NCBI RefSeq assembly: GCF_002911665.1
Contig: NZ_MTBP01000002.1
Span: forward strand, 806,001-870,000
Direction of reading: 5' to 3'
Source: Actinomadura rubteroloni
GTDB taxonomy: Bacteria; Actinomycetota; Actinomycetes; Streptosporangiales; Streptosporangiaceae
Length of the DNA: 64,000 nt
Shown: in pieces, positions 28,689 through 36,931 of the stretch
Layout: each line of letters begins with the position of its first letter
Numbering within the stretch: position 1 is the stretch's first letter
Position numbers and translations under genes: made by a program
The notes under the pieces: generated by a model
The model's input: the letters and a program-made list of their open reading frames with translations, nothing else
Databases searched by the model: none
What the model was told of the DNA's origin: nothing

Positions 28689-29777
28689 ATGACGGCGACG
28701 GCGCCCGGGGAGACGGTGCCGGGCATCGGGACGTTCTTCGTCGGGATCGACGTCGCGCCCGGCCGGTACCGGTGCACGGAGGCCAAGGGCGGCTGGTGGG
28801 TGCGGTTCACCGGGCCGGGCGGCGGGGAGCCGGTCGGGTCGTGGCCGCTGCCGCCGGGCCCGGCCGAGGTCGAGATCTCCCCCACCGACTTCGCGTTCGA
28901 GACGCACGTCGCGTCGGACTGGGAGCGGGTGGGCGCCCCGCTCGGGCTTCCGGCGCGGGCGCTGCCGGGCGAGGCGCGTCCGGTCGCGGACCCGACGCTG
29001 CGCGCGGACCTGGACCGCATCGTGCGGCGCGGGCGCCCGCTGGTGTGGTTCGGGCCGCTGGCGCTGCTCGCGCTCGGCGCCGGGGCGGCGGCGCTGCTCG
29101 GCGCGTGGCTGGTGCCGCTGGCGCTGGTCGCGGTCCTGCTGTGGGCGATCGTGCCGGGCGTGACGCTGGACGCCCGCCGCGCCCGCGAACTGGACCGGCG
29201 GCGGGACCGGTACGTCGTCCCCGAGGACCTGGACGCCCCGGCGCTGGCGCTGCTGGCGCGGGCGCAGCGGGCGATCGACACCGTCCTGACCGCCGAGGTG
29301 CACCGGGAGGGGCTGCTCGACGCGATCGACAACGCGGTGACGCTGCCCCGGCAGGAGTGGGAGATCGCGCAGATCCTCGCCCGGCAGGCGCGGCTGCGGA
29401 CGGCGCGCGACGCCGACACCGTCGAGGACGAGTTCCCCGAGGTCGAGGCGGCGCTGCGTCCGCTGCGCGAGAAGCTGGACCAGTCGGTCGGGGCGGTGAC
29501 GCGCCGCGTGGAGGCGCTGGAGCGCTACGCCGAGCGGGCCGTCGCGGCGGACGATGCGCTGCGCGCGCAGCACCGGCTGGAGGCGCTGACCCGGGACGCG
29601 CACGAGTACGACGCGCTGCTCGCCGACGCGACGCGCGACGAGCTGGCGATCCCGGCCATCGAGCGGCTGACCGAGCAGGGCGACGCGCTGGTGCGGGCGC
29701 TGCGCGAGCGGCTGGCCGCGGCGGCGGAGGCGGGCGGCGACCTCCCGCTCCCCGTCGACCCGCCCGCCGAGCCCTGA
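28689..29777 (+). CDS. Membrane-anchored coiled-coil protein
   Basis: 362 residues from ATG 28689. An N-terminal beta-rich segment (1-95, FFVGIDVAPGRYRCTEAKGG) resembles small extracytoplasmic beta modules seen in actinomycetes. Two adjacent membrane helices (about 117-155) follow, then about 200 residues of charged helix with heptad pattern (VEALERYAERAVAADDALRA). The coiled-coil part probably oligomerises. No family or function is assigned. It is followed by a TetR gene. Confidence 0.6.
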   Translation: MTATAPGETVPGIGTFFVGIDVAPGRYRCTEAKGGWWVRFTGPGGGEPVGSWPLPPGPAEVEISPTDFAFETHVASDWERVGAPLGLPARALPGEARPVADPTLRADLDRIVRRGRPLVWFGPLALLALGAGAAALLGAWLVPLALVAVLLWAIVPGVTLDARRARELDRRRDRYVVPEDLDAPALALLARAQRAIDTVLTAEVHREGLLDAIDNAVTLPRQEWEIAQILARQARLRTARDADTVEDEFPEVEAALRPLREKLDQSVGAVTRRVEALERYAERAVAADDALRAQHRLEALTRDAHEYDALLADATRDELAIPAIERLTEQGDALVRALRERLAAAAEAGGDLPLPVDPPAEP

Positions 29778-29822
29778 CGCCGAGCCCGCGAGGCCGGTCA
29801 CTGAAGCAAGCGAAGCGCCCGG

Positions 29823-29836
29823 TATGCCCCGGCATA
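29823..29836. promoter_or_regulatory. Palindrome abutting the TetR start codon
   Basis: TATGCC-CC-GGCATA ends at the base before the ATG of the TetR gene (29837). A bound repressor here would block its own translation start and promoter exit, the usual autoregulation position. The site is very close to the start, so the transcript may be nearly leaderless. Confidence 0.4.
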
Positions 29837-30490
29837 ATGGCGCGGGTGACCACTGCGAACTCCGGGCGTCCCGGCACGGCGCGGCGCCGCCGGGGACGCG
29901 GCGACGCGGCCCTGGCCTCGCGCCGCCGCGAGCACCTCGTGCGCCTCGCGGCCGGCCTCTTCGCCGAGAAGGGCTTCCAGGCCACGACGGTCCGCGACAT
30001 CGCCAAGGAGGCCGGGATCCTGTCCGGCAGCCTCTACCACCACTTCGACTCCAAGGAGTCGATCGTGGACGAGCTGCTGACGGCGTACTTCGCGGAGACC
30101 ACGGCGGCGTCGCGCGCGGCCGTGGAGGCGGGCGAGGACGCCCGCGCGACGCTCACCGCGCTCGTCCACGCGGCGTTCGCGTCGCTGGAGCCGCACCGCG
30201 CGGCGATCACCGTGCTGCAGAACGACTGGAACCACCTGCGGAGCACTGCGCGGTTCGCCTACGTCGCGCGGTCGGAGGCCGAGATCGAGGCGCTGTGGGT
30301 CGACACGATCCGCCGGGGCCAGCGCGACGGGCTGTTCCGCGCCGACCTCGACCCCGGGCTGACCCACCGGATGATCCGCGACGCGGTGCGGGCGGCGGTG
30401 CGCTGGGCCGGCCGGGACGAGCGGACGGACGCCGCGCGGCTCGCCGAGCACCATCTCGGGATCGTCCTCGACGGCGTCCGTGCACGCTGA
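29837..30490 (+). CDS. TetR family regulator (KstR2-like)
   Basis: 217 residues. The helix-turn-helix region VRLAAGLFAEKGFQATTVRDIAKEAGILSGSLYHHF is split here as the key parts FAEKGFQATTVRDIA and GILSGSLYHHFDSKE. This matches closely the KstR2 regulator of mycobacterial cholesterol ring catabolism. The ligand domain also shares the WVDTIRRGQRDGLFRADLD pattern. No cholesterol or acyl-CoA genes adjoin, so its targets are elsewhere or the ligand differs. A palindrome touches its start codon. Confidence 0.82.
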   Translation: MARVTTANSGRPGTARRRRGRGDAALASRRREHLVRLAAGLFAEKGFQATTVRDIAKEAGILSGSLYHHFDSKESIVDELLTAYFAETTAASRAAVEAGEDARATLTALVHAAFASLEPHRAAITVLQNDWNHLRSTARFAYVARSEAEIEALWVDTIRRGQRDGLFRADLDPGLTHRMIRDAVRAAVRWAGRDERTDAARLAEHHLGIVLDGVRAR

Positions 30491-30691
30491 CGGGCGCACG
30501 GACAGGCGCCCCGAGCCGTCCGGCCGGTCCCGCACACCGTCGTTCTCCTGCTGTTTCGCCGCTTTTCGCGGCGTCCTGCCTGCACGGGCGGGCTCGGGAT
30601 GAGATCGTGTCGTTCGTCACATTTCGCCGAACACCGGTGACGTTTCGGGTCCGGATAACGCTGTTACCTAGGAGCACACGGGGGAGGCGAC

Positions 30692-30922
30692 ATGACGGCT
30701 GAGCGGGACACCGCAGGTCTGGACGAAGAGCCGACCGCCGCCGCCACGGCGGCGGCGGTGCGCGGGCTGCAGGATCAGTTCCCTGGCGTCCGCGTCTGGT
30801 ACGGCAAGGCCACCCGGTCGTGGTGGGCGCTCGTCCCGCTGGGCGGGGGCTCACGGCTGCTGGAGGCCGCCGCGCCGCAGACGCTGCGCGACGCGATCCT
30901 GAACGCGCGGGCGCTCGGCTGA
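30692..30922 (+). CDS. Small VWYG/WWAL-module protein
   Basis: 76 residues from ATG 30692, preceded by a strong GGGGGAGGCGAC ribosome site. The module FPGVRVWYGKATRSWWALVP then LEAAAPQTLRDAI is also in the protein at 57373-57735, so the two share a domain of about 50 residues. The first 25 residues are Ala/Thr-rich. No known domain was recognised. It stands alone between the TetR gene and the Dabb gene. Confidence 0.6.
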   Translation: MTAERDTAGLDEEPTAAATAAAVRGLQDQFPGVRVWYGKATRSWWALVPLGGGSRLLEAAAPQTLRDAILNARALG

Positions 30923-30943
30923 GCGCCCGCGCGCCGGGCGCTC
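30921..30943. terminator. Bidirectional terminator between convergent genes
   Basis: Perfect 9-bp stem GAGCGCCCG / CGGGCGCTC, loop CGCGC. It starts inside the stop codon of the small protein and ends 12 bases before the Dabb gene stop. Confidence 0.55.
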
Positions 30944-30955
30944 GGCCGGGCGCGG

Positions 30956-31255
30956 TCAGAACGCGAACTGGACGGCCGCGCGGTCCTTCGTGATCGGCGC
31001 GACGAACTCGTCGAGGATCGCCCGGTGGACCGGGTGGTCCCGGTACACGAGGTAGGCGTCCCGGTCGGCGAAGTCCGCGACGACCGCGAAGTCGTAGCTG
31101 GCCGCGTTGACGCCCGCGTCCAGCCCGACGGAGTACGCGGCGATCTCCGGGATCGCGTCCGGGAGCGCGCGCAGCCGCCGCGCCAGATCCTCCTGCTGCT
31201 CGACCGTCGTCCCCTCGTTCCACCGGAACACGACCACATGCCTGAAACCGCTCAT
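30956..31255 (-). CDS. Dabb family (stress-responsive A/B barrel) protein
   Basis: 99 residues, one dimeric alpha-beta barrel. Markers are FRHVVVFRW at the start, DFAVVADFADRDAYLVYRDH and the C-terminal strand AAVQFAF, matching the family of stress-responsive and polyketide-aromatising barrels. Alone it cannot be given a reaction. It has no operon partner. Confidence 0.85.
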   Translation of the reverse strand: MSGFRHVVVFRWNEGTTVEQQEDLARRLRALPDAIPEIAAYSVGLDAGVNAASYDFAVVADFADRDAYLVYRDHPVHRAILDEFVAPITKDRAAVQFAF

Positions 31256-31351
31256 GGGATCACCGTAGCGGCCGCCGCGAGCGCGACTTAACGTACGAAA
31301 CGGGGAATGAGTTCCCGGGGATCACGGTTGCGCCGGTCGGAGGTGTCTCTG

Positions 31352-32992
31352 GTGGAGCGTGCGAAGCCGCCCGGACCGGTCTGGCCCGCCGGGGCGGGGA
31401 CGGGAACGGTCGCCGTCCTCCTCGCCGTCCCGGCCGTCCCGGACTCGCCCGGCTGGCTGCGCCGGGCGTCGGTGCTGGTCACCGGGGAGCCGCTGGCGCC
31501 CGCGCACGCCGTCGTCCTCGCGCTCGCGCTGCTGCTCGTCGCGCGCGGGATCCTGCTGCGCCGCCGCGCCGCGCTCGCCGGCGTGCTCGCCCTGATCGGT
31601 CTCGGACTCGTCGCGGTGCTCGCCGGGGACGACGCGCCGTGGCGCGGCCCGCTGCTCGCCGCCGTCCTGGTGGCGCTGTGGCTGCGGCGCGCCGACTATC
31701 CGGTGCGTCCGCACCCGGCGCGGGTCCGGACGGCGGCGGTCGTCGGCGGCGCGCTCATCGTCGGCACGGCCCTCGGCGCGGTGCTGGTCGGCGGCGTCGC
31801 GGTCGGGAGCGTGGGCCGCGACCTGGCGTCCGGGCTCGGCGCGACCGGCGCGCACATCGAGGGCGCGGACTGGCTGCCGGGCGTCCTCGCGACGCTCGGC
31901 GGGGCCGGGCTGCTCGCGCTCGTCCTGACCCTGCTCGCGCCCGACCCGGCTCCCGCGCCCGGCGACGACGCCGAACGCCGCCGCGTCGCGCTGCTCGTCG
32001 CGCACTCGGGGTCCGACACGCTCGCGCCGTTCGCGCTGCGCCGCGACAAGTCCTACGTCTTCAGCCCGGACGGCCGCGCCGCGATCGGTTACCGCGTGCT
32101 GTTCGGCATCGCGGCGGCGGGCGGCGACCCGGTCGGCGACCCCGCGTCGCACCGCGCGGCGATCGCGGCGTTCCTGGAGCTGTGCCGGACGTCGGGCTGG
32201 CGTCCGGCGGTGCTCGGCGCGCGTCCCGAACTGGTCCCCGCGTGGGACGGCCTGCGCGCCATCGGCGTCGGCGACGAGGTGCTGCTGCGGCCCGCCGGGT
32301 TCGCGCTGACCGGACGGCGGATGCGCAACGTCCGCCAAGCCGTCCAGCGGTCGGTGAACGCGGGCGTCACGACCGAGGTGCTGGCCGAGCGGGACCTGTC
32401 CCCCGGGCTGCGCGGGAAGCTGCTGGACGTCGCCCGCTCGTCCCTCGGCGGCGCCGCCGAGCGCGGCTTCTCGATGAACCTGGACGAGCTGCTGACCGGC
32501 CGCCACCCCGGCACGGTCGTCGCCGTCGCCTACGACCGCGCGGGCGAGCCGGTCGGCTTCCAGCGCTACGCCCGCGCCGGGAACGCGCTCAGCCTGGACG
32601 CGATGCGGCGGCGGCCCGGCGGCCCGAACGGCGTCAACGAGCGGCTGATCGCCGAGACCCTCGCGTACGCGGCCGACCGGGGCCTGGACGTCGTGTCGCT
32701 GAACTTCGCGGCGTTCCGCACGCTGCTGGAGACCGAGGATCGAAACCCGCTGGAGCGCGCCGGGTACAGGGCGATCCACCTGCTGGACCCGTGGATCGCG
32801 GTGGAGTCGCTGTTCCTGTTCAACCGCAAGTTCCGGCCGGACTATCAGCCGCGCTGCGTGCTGTTCCGCGCCTGGACCGATCTCGTGCCGGTCGCGGCGG
32901 CGCTGCTCGCGCTGGAGTTCGGGCGGACGCGGCCGGGGCACGTCGCGCCCGTCCCCGAGCCCGAGCCCGCCGGACGGCTCGGGCATCTCTGA
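31352..32992 (+). CDS. Phosphatidylglycerol lysyltransferase-type C-terminal domain (DUF2156) membrane protein
   Basis: 546 residues from GTG 31352, chosen for the GGAGG eight bases before it; ATG 31307 would add 15 residues. About six membrane helices occupy residues 15-215. A DUF2156 acyltransferase-like domain follows (about 230-530) with DKSYVFSPDGRAAIGYRVLFG, ARPELVPAWDGLR and FNRKFRPDYQPR. In MprF/LysX-type enzymes this GNAT-fold domain transfers an aminoacyl group from tRNA to membrane lipid. The flippase half may be the separate protein at 18897. The amino acid is unknown. Confidence 0.83.
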   Translation: MERAKPPGPVWPAGAGTGTVAVLLAVPAVPDSPGWLRRASVLVTGEPLAPAHAVVLALALLLVARGILLRRRAALAGVLALIGLGLVAVLAGDDAPWRGPLLAAVLVALWLRRADYPVRPHPARVRTAAVVGGALIVGTALGAVLVGGVAVGSVGRDLASGLGATGAHIEGADWLPGVLATLGGAGLLALVLTLLAPDPAPAPGDDAERRRVALLVAHSGSDTLAPFALRRDKSYVFSPDGRAAIGYRVLFGIAAAGGDPVGDPASHRAAIAAFLELCRTSGWRPAVLGARPELVPAWDGLRAIGVGDEVLLRPAGFALTGRRMRNVRQAVQRSVNAGVTTEVLAERDLSPGLRGKLLDVARSSLGGAAERGFSMNLDELLTGRHPGTVVAVAYDRAGEPVGFQRYARAGNALSLDAMRRRPGGPNGVNERLIAETLAYAADRGLDVVSLNFAAFRTLLETEDRNPLERAGYRAIHLLDPWIAVESLFLFNRKFRPDYQPRCVLFRAWTDLVPVAAALLALEFGRTRPGHVAPVPEPEPAGRLGHL

Positions 32993-33068
32993 GCCGACCC
33001 CGCGTCGTCCCGGCGGACGCCGATCGAGCATGATTCGGTTTCGACCCTCCAGAGAGGACGGACCGGAC

Positions 33069-34232
33069 ATGTCGCCAGTCACAGGGTTCTGCGATCCGGC
33101 CTTCGCGACGGTGCGGGACGCCTTCGAGCGCAACTTCGCGGCGGGCCGCGAGCTGGGCGCGGCCGTCGCCGTCTACGTGGGCGACCGCAAGGTCGTGGAC
33201 CTGTGGGGAGGCAGCGCGGACCGGCGCACCGGCCGCCCCTGGGAGGAGTCGACGCCCTGCTTCGCGTTCTCGTGCACCAAGGCCGTCACGGCGACGGCCG
33301 CGCTGCACCTGGCCGAGCGCGGCGGCGTCGACCTGGACGGCCCGGTGACGGCGTGGTGGCCGGAGTACGGGCAGCGCGGCAAGGAGGGCACGACCGCCGC
33401 GCACCTGCTGTCGCACCAGGACGGCCTGCCCGCGTTCGCGCGTCCGGTGGGCGCCGAGGAGGCCGCCGACGCCGACGCCGCGTCGGCGATCCTCGCGGCG
33501 CAGGAGCCCGAGTGGACGCCCGGCACGGCCCACGGCTACCACCCGCTCACCTTCGGCTGGCTGGCCGGGGAGATCGTCCGCCGGGTCGCCGGGGTGCCGG
33601 TCGGCGCGTACGCGCGGCGCGAGTTCGCCGGGGACCTGGACCTGTGGGTCGGCGCCCCGGACGACGTCATCGCGCGGGCCGCGCGGCTCGCGCCGGGCGG
33701 CGAGCAGAACGCGGGACCCGTCGTCCCGACCGACGACCCGGAGATCCTCGCCGAGCTGCGCAAAGCGATGACCGATCCGGAGAGCATGTTCGTGCGGGCG
33801 CTCAGCGCGCCGATGCCCGGCAAGGGCGGCTTCAACAACCCGGTCGTGCTGCGGGCGGGCTGGCCGTCGGCGGGCATGACCGCGACGGCGCGGTCGCTGG
33901 CCGCGTTCTACCGCGACCTGTCCGCCGGGCGGATCCTCAAGCCGGACACGCTCGCCGAGGCGCTGCGCCCGCGCGCCCACGGCCCGGACCGGACGCTCGT
34001 CGTGGACTCGTCGTTCGGCCTCGGCTACATGCGTCCCGCGACGATGCTGCCGGTCCCGGCGGCGGGCCGCGCGACGGCGTTCGGGCACCCCGGCGCGGGC
34101 GGCTCGCTCGGGCTCGGCGACCCGGCGGCCGGGCTGGCGTTCGCCTACCTGCCGAACCGGATGGGCCCGCAGCTCGCCGGGGACCCGCGCGCGGTCGCGC
34201 TGCTGGACGCCGCGTACGCCGCGCTCGCGTAA
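33069..34232 (+). CDS. Class C beta-lactamase-related serine hydrolase / esterase (EstB-like)
   Basis: 387 residues from ATG 33069 with a GAGGAC ribosome site. The SxxK nucleophile motif is FSCTKAVTAT, and the tyrosine motif YHPLTFGWLAGE replaces the usual YSN. The C-terminal HPGAGGSLGLGDP occupies the place of the KTG-type loop. It lacks a signal peptide, so it is probably a cytoplasmic carboxylesterase or transpeptidase relative with no beta-lactamase role. It has its own transcript. Confidence 0.87.
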   Translation: MSPVTGFCDPAFATVRDAFERNFAAGRELGAAVAVYVGDRKVVDLWGGSADRRTGRPWEESTPCFAFSCTKAVTATAALHLAERGGVDLDGPVTAWWPEYGQRGKEGTTAAHLLSHQDGLPAFARPVGAEEAADADAASAILAAQEPEWTPGTAHGYHPLTFGWLAGEIVRRVAGVPVGAYARREFAGDLDLWVGAPDDVIARAARLAPGGEQNAGPVVPTDDPEILAELRKAMTDPESMFVRALSAPMPGKGGFNNPVVLRAGWPSAGMTATARSLAAFYRDLSAGRILKPDTLAEALRPRAHGPDRTLVVDSSFGLGYMRPATMLPVPAAGRATAFGHPGAGGSLGLGDPAAGLAFAYLPNRMGPQLAGDPRAVALLDAAYAALA

Positions 34233-34243
34233 CGTCCCGGGGC

Positions 34244-34927
34244 ATGGAGATCGCCGAGCCGCCGGGGTGGCCGCGCACGCCCGCCGAGGCCGAGGCCGTC
34301 CAGGACGCGCTGCGCCCCCGTCTCGACCTGCGCGGCCCCGGGCCGCGCCGCCCCGCGACGGTCGCCGGGCTGGACGTGTCCTACGCGGGCGACGGCCACG
34401 ACACCGGCGCCCCGCTCGCGGCGGCGGCCGTGGTGCTGGCGACGGCGACGCTGGAGGTCGTCGCGTCGTCCGTCGCGACCGGGACGGCCGCCTTCCCCTA
34501 CGTGCCGGGCCTGTTCGCGTTCCGCGAGCTGCCCGCGCTGCTCGACGCGCTGCGCGGCCTCCCGGCGGCACCGGACGTCCTGGTCTGCGACGGCTACGGG
34601 CTCGCCCATCCGCGCCGGTTCGGGCTGGCGTGCCATGTCGGCGTGCTCACCGGGCTGCCCGCGTTCGGCGTCGCGAAGACCGCGTTCGTCGGCGAGTGGG
34701 AGCCGCCGGGCGAGCGGCGCGGCGACAGCGGGCCGCTGCTGCTGGACGGCGCCGAGGTCGGCCGCGTCCTGCGCACGCGGGACGGCGTCAAGCCGGTGTT
34801 CGTGTCCGTCGGCCACCGGATGGACCTGGACACCGCGTGCGCGCTGACGCTCGCGCTCACGCCCGAGTACCGGCTGCCCGAGACGACGCGGCGCGCCGAC
34901 CGGCTGTCACGCGACGCGCTGCGCTGA
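34244..34927 (+). CDS. nfi: Endonuclease V (deoxyinosine 3'-endonuclease)
   Basis: 227 residues. TVAGLDVSYAGD carries the first catalytic aspartate, FPYVPGLFAFRELPALL the wedge motif (PYxPG...FRE), and VLVCDGYGLAHPRRFGLACH the second aspartate and metal-binding region. It nicks DNA one base 3' of deaminated adenine (inosine). It starts 12 bases after the serine hydrolase, so they may share a transcript. Its last 21 bases overlap the convergent amidase gene. Confidence 0.93.
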   Translation: MEIAEPPGWPRTPAEAEAVQDALRPRLDLRGPGPRRPATVAGLDVSYAGDGHDTGAPLAAAAVVLATATLEVVASSVATGTAAFPYVPGLFAFRELPALLDALRGLPAAPDVLVCDGYGLAHPRRFGLACHVGVLTGLPAFGVAKTAFVGEWEPPGERRGDSGPLLLDGAEVGRVLRTRDGVKPVFVSVGHRMDLDTACALTLALTPEYRLPETTRRADRLSRDALR

Positions 34928-36307
34928 GTCGGGCGGACGCAGCGCCGTCCAGCCCTCGGCGCGTTCGAGCTGCCCGGCGAGCGCGATCAGCAGCGCCTCG
35001 CCGGAGTCGGGGCCGAGGAGCTGCGCGCCGATCGGCAGCCCGGTGTCGCTGAGCCCGGCCGGGACGTTCACGCCGGGCCAGCCGAGGACGTTCCACGGCC
35101 ACGCGTACGGGCACGCCGCCGCGACGCCCGACTGCGTCCGCCGGTAGCCCGCGCCGTCGAACGCGCCGACCTTCAGCGGGAGCTGCGCGGTCGTCGGGGT
35201 GAGGACGACGTCGGCGTACCGGAAGATCCGTCCCGCGCGCCGCCGGAACGACGGGTCGAGCCGCCGCGCGAGCGGGAGCATGCGGCGGCCGACGACCCGG
35301 CCCAGGCGCGCCTCGGCGGCGGTGCGGGCCTCGGGGCGGGCGCCGGTGAGGCCGTCCAGCCAGTCCGCCGCGCCCGCCGTGCCGCGCGGGACGAGCCCGA
35401 GCCCGATCAGCCCGTAGTCGGGGTCGGCGGGGAACACCGCGTGGCCGAGGTCGGCGAGGCGCCGCGCGATCCGCTCGACGGCCGCCCGGATCTGCGGGTC
35501 CAGCCTCCCGCTGACGCCGAACGCGGTCTTGAACGACACCGCGACGCGCAGCCGTCCGGGGTCGCGGCGCGCGGCGGCGGCGAACGGCGCGGCCGGCGGG
35601 TCGAGGCGGTGGACGTCCTCGGGACGGCTGCCGGTCAGGACGTCCAGCAGCAGCGCCGCGTCCTCGACGCTGCGCGCCAGCGGCCCGTGGACGGTGATGC
35701 CGTGGAACTGCTCGCGGTGCGGGAAGCCGGACACGCGCCCGCGCTGCGGCTTGATGCCGACGAGGTGCGTCCAGGCGGCGGGGATGCGGACGGACCCGGC
35801 GCCGTCCGAGCCGACGGCGGCGGGCACCATCCCGGCCGCGACCGCCGCCGCCGACCCGCCGGACGAGCCGCCCGGCGAATAGTCGGGGTTCCACGGGTTG
35901 CGGGCCGCCCCGAAGCCGGGCGACTCGCTGAACGGCCAGAGCCCGACCTCGCAGGTGGTCGTCTTCCCGACGATGATCGCCCCGGCGGCGCGGAGCCGGC
36001 GGACGAGTTCGGCGTCCTCGGTCTTCGGCCGGTGGTCGGCGCGGATCGCGAACGGGGTCGTCTCGCCCGCGACGTCGGTGTCGTCCTTGACCGCGACCGG
36101 GACGCCGAGCAGCGGGAGCCGTTCGCCGCCGGCGCGCCGCCGGTCGGCCTCCTCGGCCTCGGCGGCGGCGCGCTCGCGGACGACCCGGAACGCGCCGAGC
36201 CCCGCCAGCGCGTCGATGCGCTCCAGCGACGCCGTGACCAGCTCCTTCGCCGACACCTCGCCCCGATCGAGCAGTTCCGCCTGCGCGGCCAGGCCCAGCC
36301 CGTCCAT
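34907..36307 (-). CDS. Amidase (amidase-signature family)
   Basis: 466 residues from ATG 36307 with GGGAGG close by. The Ser-cisSer-Lys triad fits Lys74 (VAVKDDTDV), Ser148 (SPGGSSGGSAA) and Ser172 (GSDGAGSVRIPA). It hydrolyses small amides. The TetR gene is divergent and a 16-bp perfect palindrome lies 18 bases upstream, so amidase expression is probably repressed until its substrate appears. The C terminus overlaps the endonuclease V gene by 21 bases. Confidence 0.92.
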   Translation of the reverse strand: MDGLGLAAQAELLDRGEVSAKELVTASLERIDALAGLGAFRVVRERAAAEAEEADRRRAGGERLPLLGVPVAVKDDTDVAGETTPFAIRADHRPKTEDAELVRRLRAAGAIIVGKTTTCEVGLWPFSESPGFGAARNPWNPDYSPGGSSGGSAAAVAAGMVPAAVGSDGAGSVRIPAAWTHLVGIKPQRGRVSGFPHREQFHGITVHGPLARSVEDAALLLDVLTGSRPEDVHRLDPPAAPFAAAARRDPGRLRVAVSFKTAFGVSGRLDPQIRAAVERIARRLADLGHAVFPADPDYGLIGLGLVPRGTAGAADWLDGLTGARPEARTAAEARLGRVVGRRMLPLARRLDPSFRRRAGRIFRYADVVLTPTTAQLPLKVGAFDGAGYRRTQSGVAAACPYAWPWNVLGWPGVNVPAGLSDTGLPIGAQLLGPDSGEALLIALAGQLERAEGWTALRPPDSAQRVA

Positions 36308-36324
36308 ACGCCCTCCCGTGTCGT

Positions 36325-36340
36325 TCGTTCGTACGAACGA
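36325..36340. promoter_or_regulatory. TetR operator between amidase and tetR
   Basis: TCGTTCGT and its complement ACGAACGA meet with no spacer, a 16-bp perfect palindrome between the divergent amidase (start 36307) and TetR gene (start 36377). Its GTTCGTACGAAC centre is a common TetR-type operator form. Confidence 0.65.
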
Positions 36341-36376
36341 TAGACCGGGGCGAGACGCGAATGGAAGACTGGCCGG

Positions 36377-36931
36377 GTGAAGCCCCGCGACCGCATCCTC
36401 GCCTCGGCGCTCCGCCTCATCGGCGAGCAGGGCGTCGGCGCCGTGACCAACCGCGCGGTCGCCCGCGCCGCCGGGGTGTCGCTCGGCTCGCTGACCTACC
36501 ACTTCCCGAGCCAGTCCGACCTGCTGCGCGAGGCGCTGCGGACGTTCGTGGACGACGAGATCGAGCGCATCCGCGCCCGCGTCGAGCAGTTGCGCGCGAG
36601 CGGCGCCGACCCCGCGCAGGCCGCCGAGGAGGTCGAGAGGGCGATCGTCGAGTTCGCCACCGGCCCCGAGCAGATCGCCAACCTCGAACTGCACCTGCAC
36701 GCCGCGCGCGACCCGGCCGTCCGCGAGACCTCGGCCCGCTCGGTCGCCGCCTACGACCGGCTCGCCACCGCCGTCCTCACCGCGCTCGGCGTCGCCGAGC
36801 CGCAGCGGCACGCGCCCGCCGTCGTCGCGCTGCTCTACGGGCTCGCGGTCCGCCGCCTGGCCACCGGCGAGGGCGCGGCGGGCACCGCCGACGCGGTCCG
36901 GCTGCTGCTCGGCGACGCGATCGGCCGCTAG
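36377..36931 (+). CDS. TetR family transcriptional regulator
   Basis: 184 residues, GTG start. N-terminal helix-turn-helix ILASALRLIGEQGVGAVTNR and VARAAGVSLGSLTYHF; the rest is a helical ligand domain with TetR_C-like LELHLHAARDPAV. It is divergent from the amidase with the perfect palindrome between them, so it probably represses itself and the amidase. Its 3' end overlaps the convergent PrsW gene by four bases. Confidence 0.9.
   Translation: MKPRDRILASALRLIGEQGVGAVTNRAVARAAGVSLGSLTYHFPSQSDLLREALRTFVDDEIERIRARVEQLRASGADPAQAAEEVERAIVEFATGPEQIANLELHLHAARDPAVRETSARSVAAYDRLATAVLTALGVAEPQRHAPAVVALLYGLAVRRLATGEGAAGTADAVRLLLGDAIGR

Noticed and set aside
32950..33068. Terminator across the end of the MprF-type gene
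   Set aside because: CGGCTC...GAGCCG spans the stop codon with a 10-base loop; the stem is only six bases and may be chance in GC-rich DNA.
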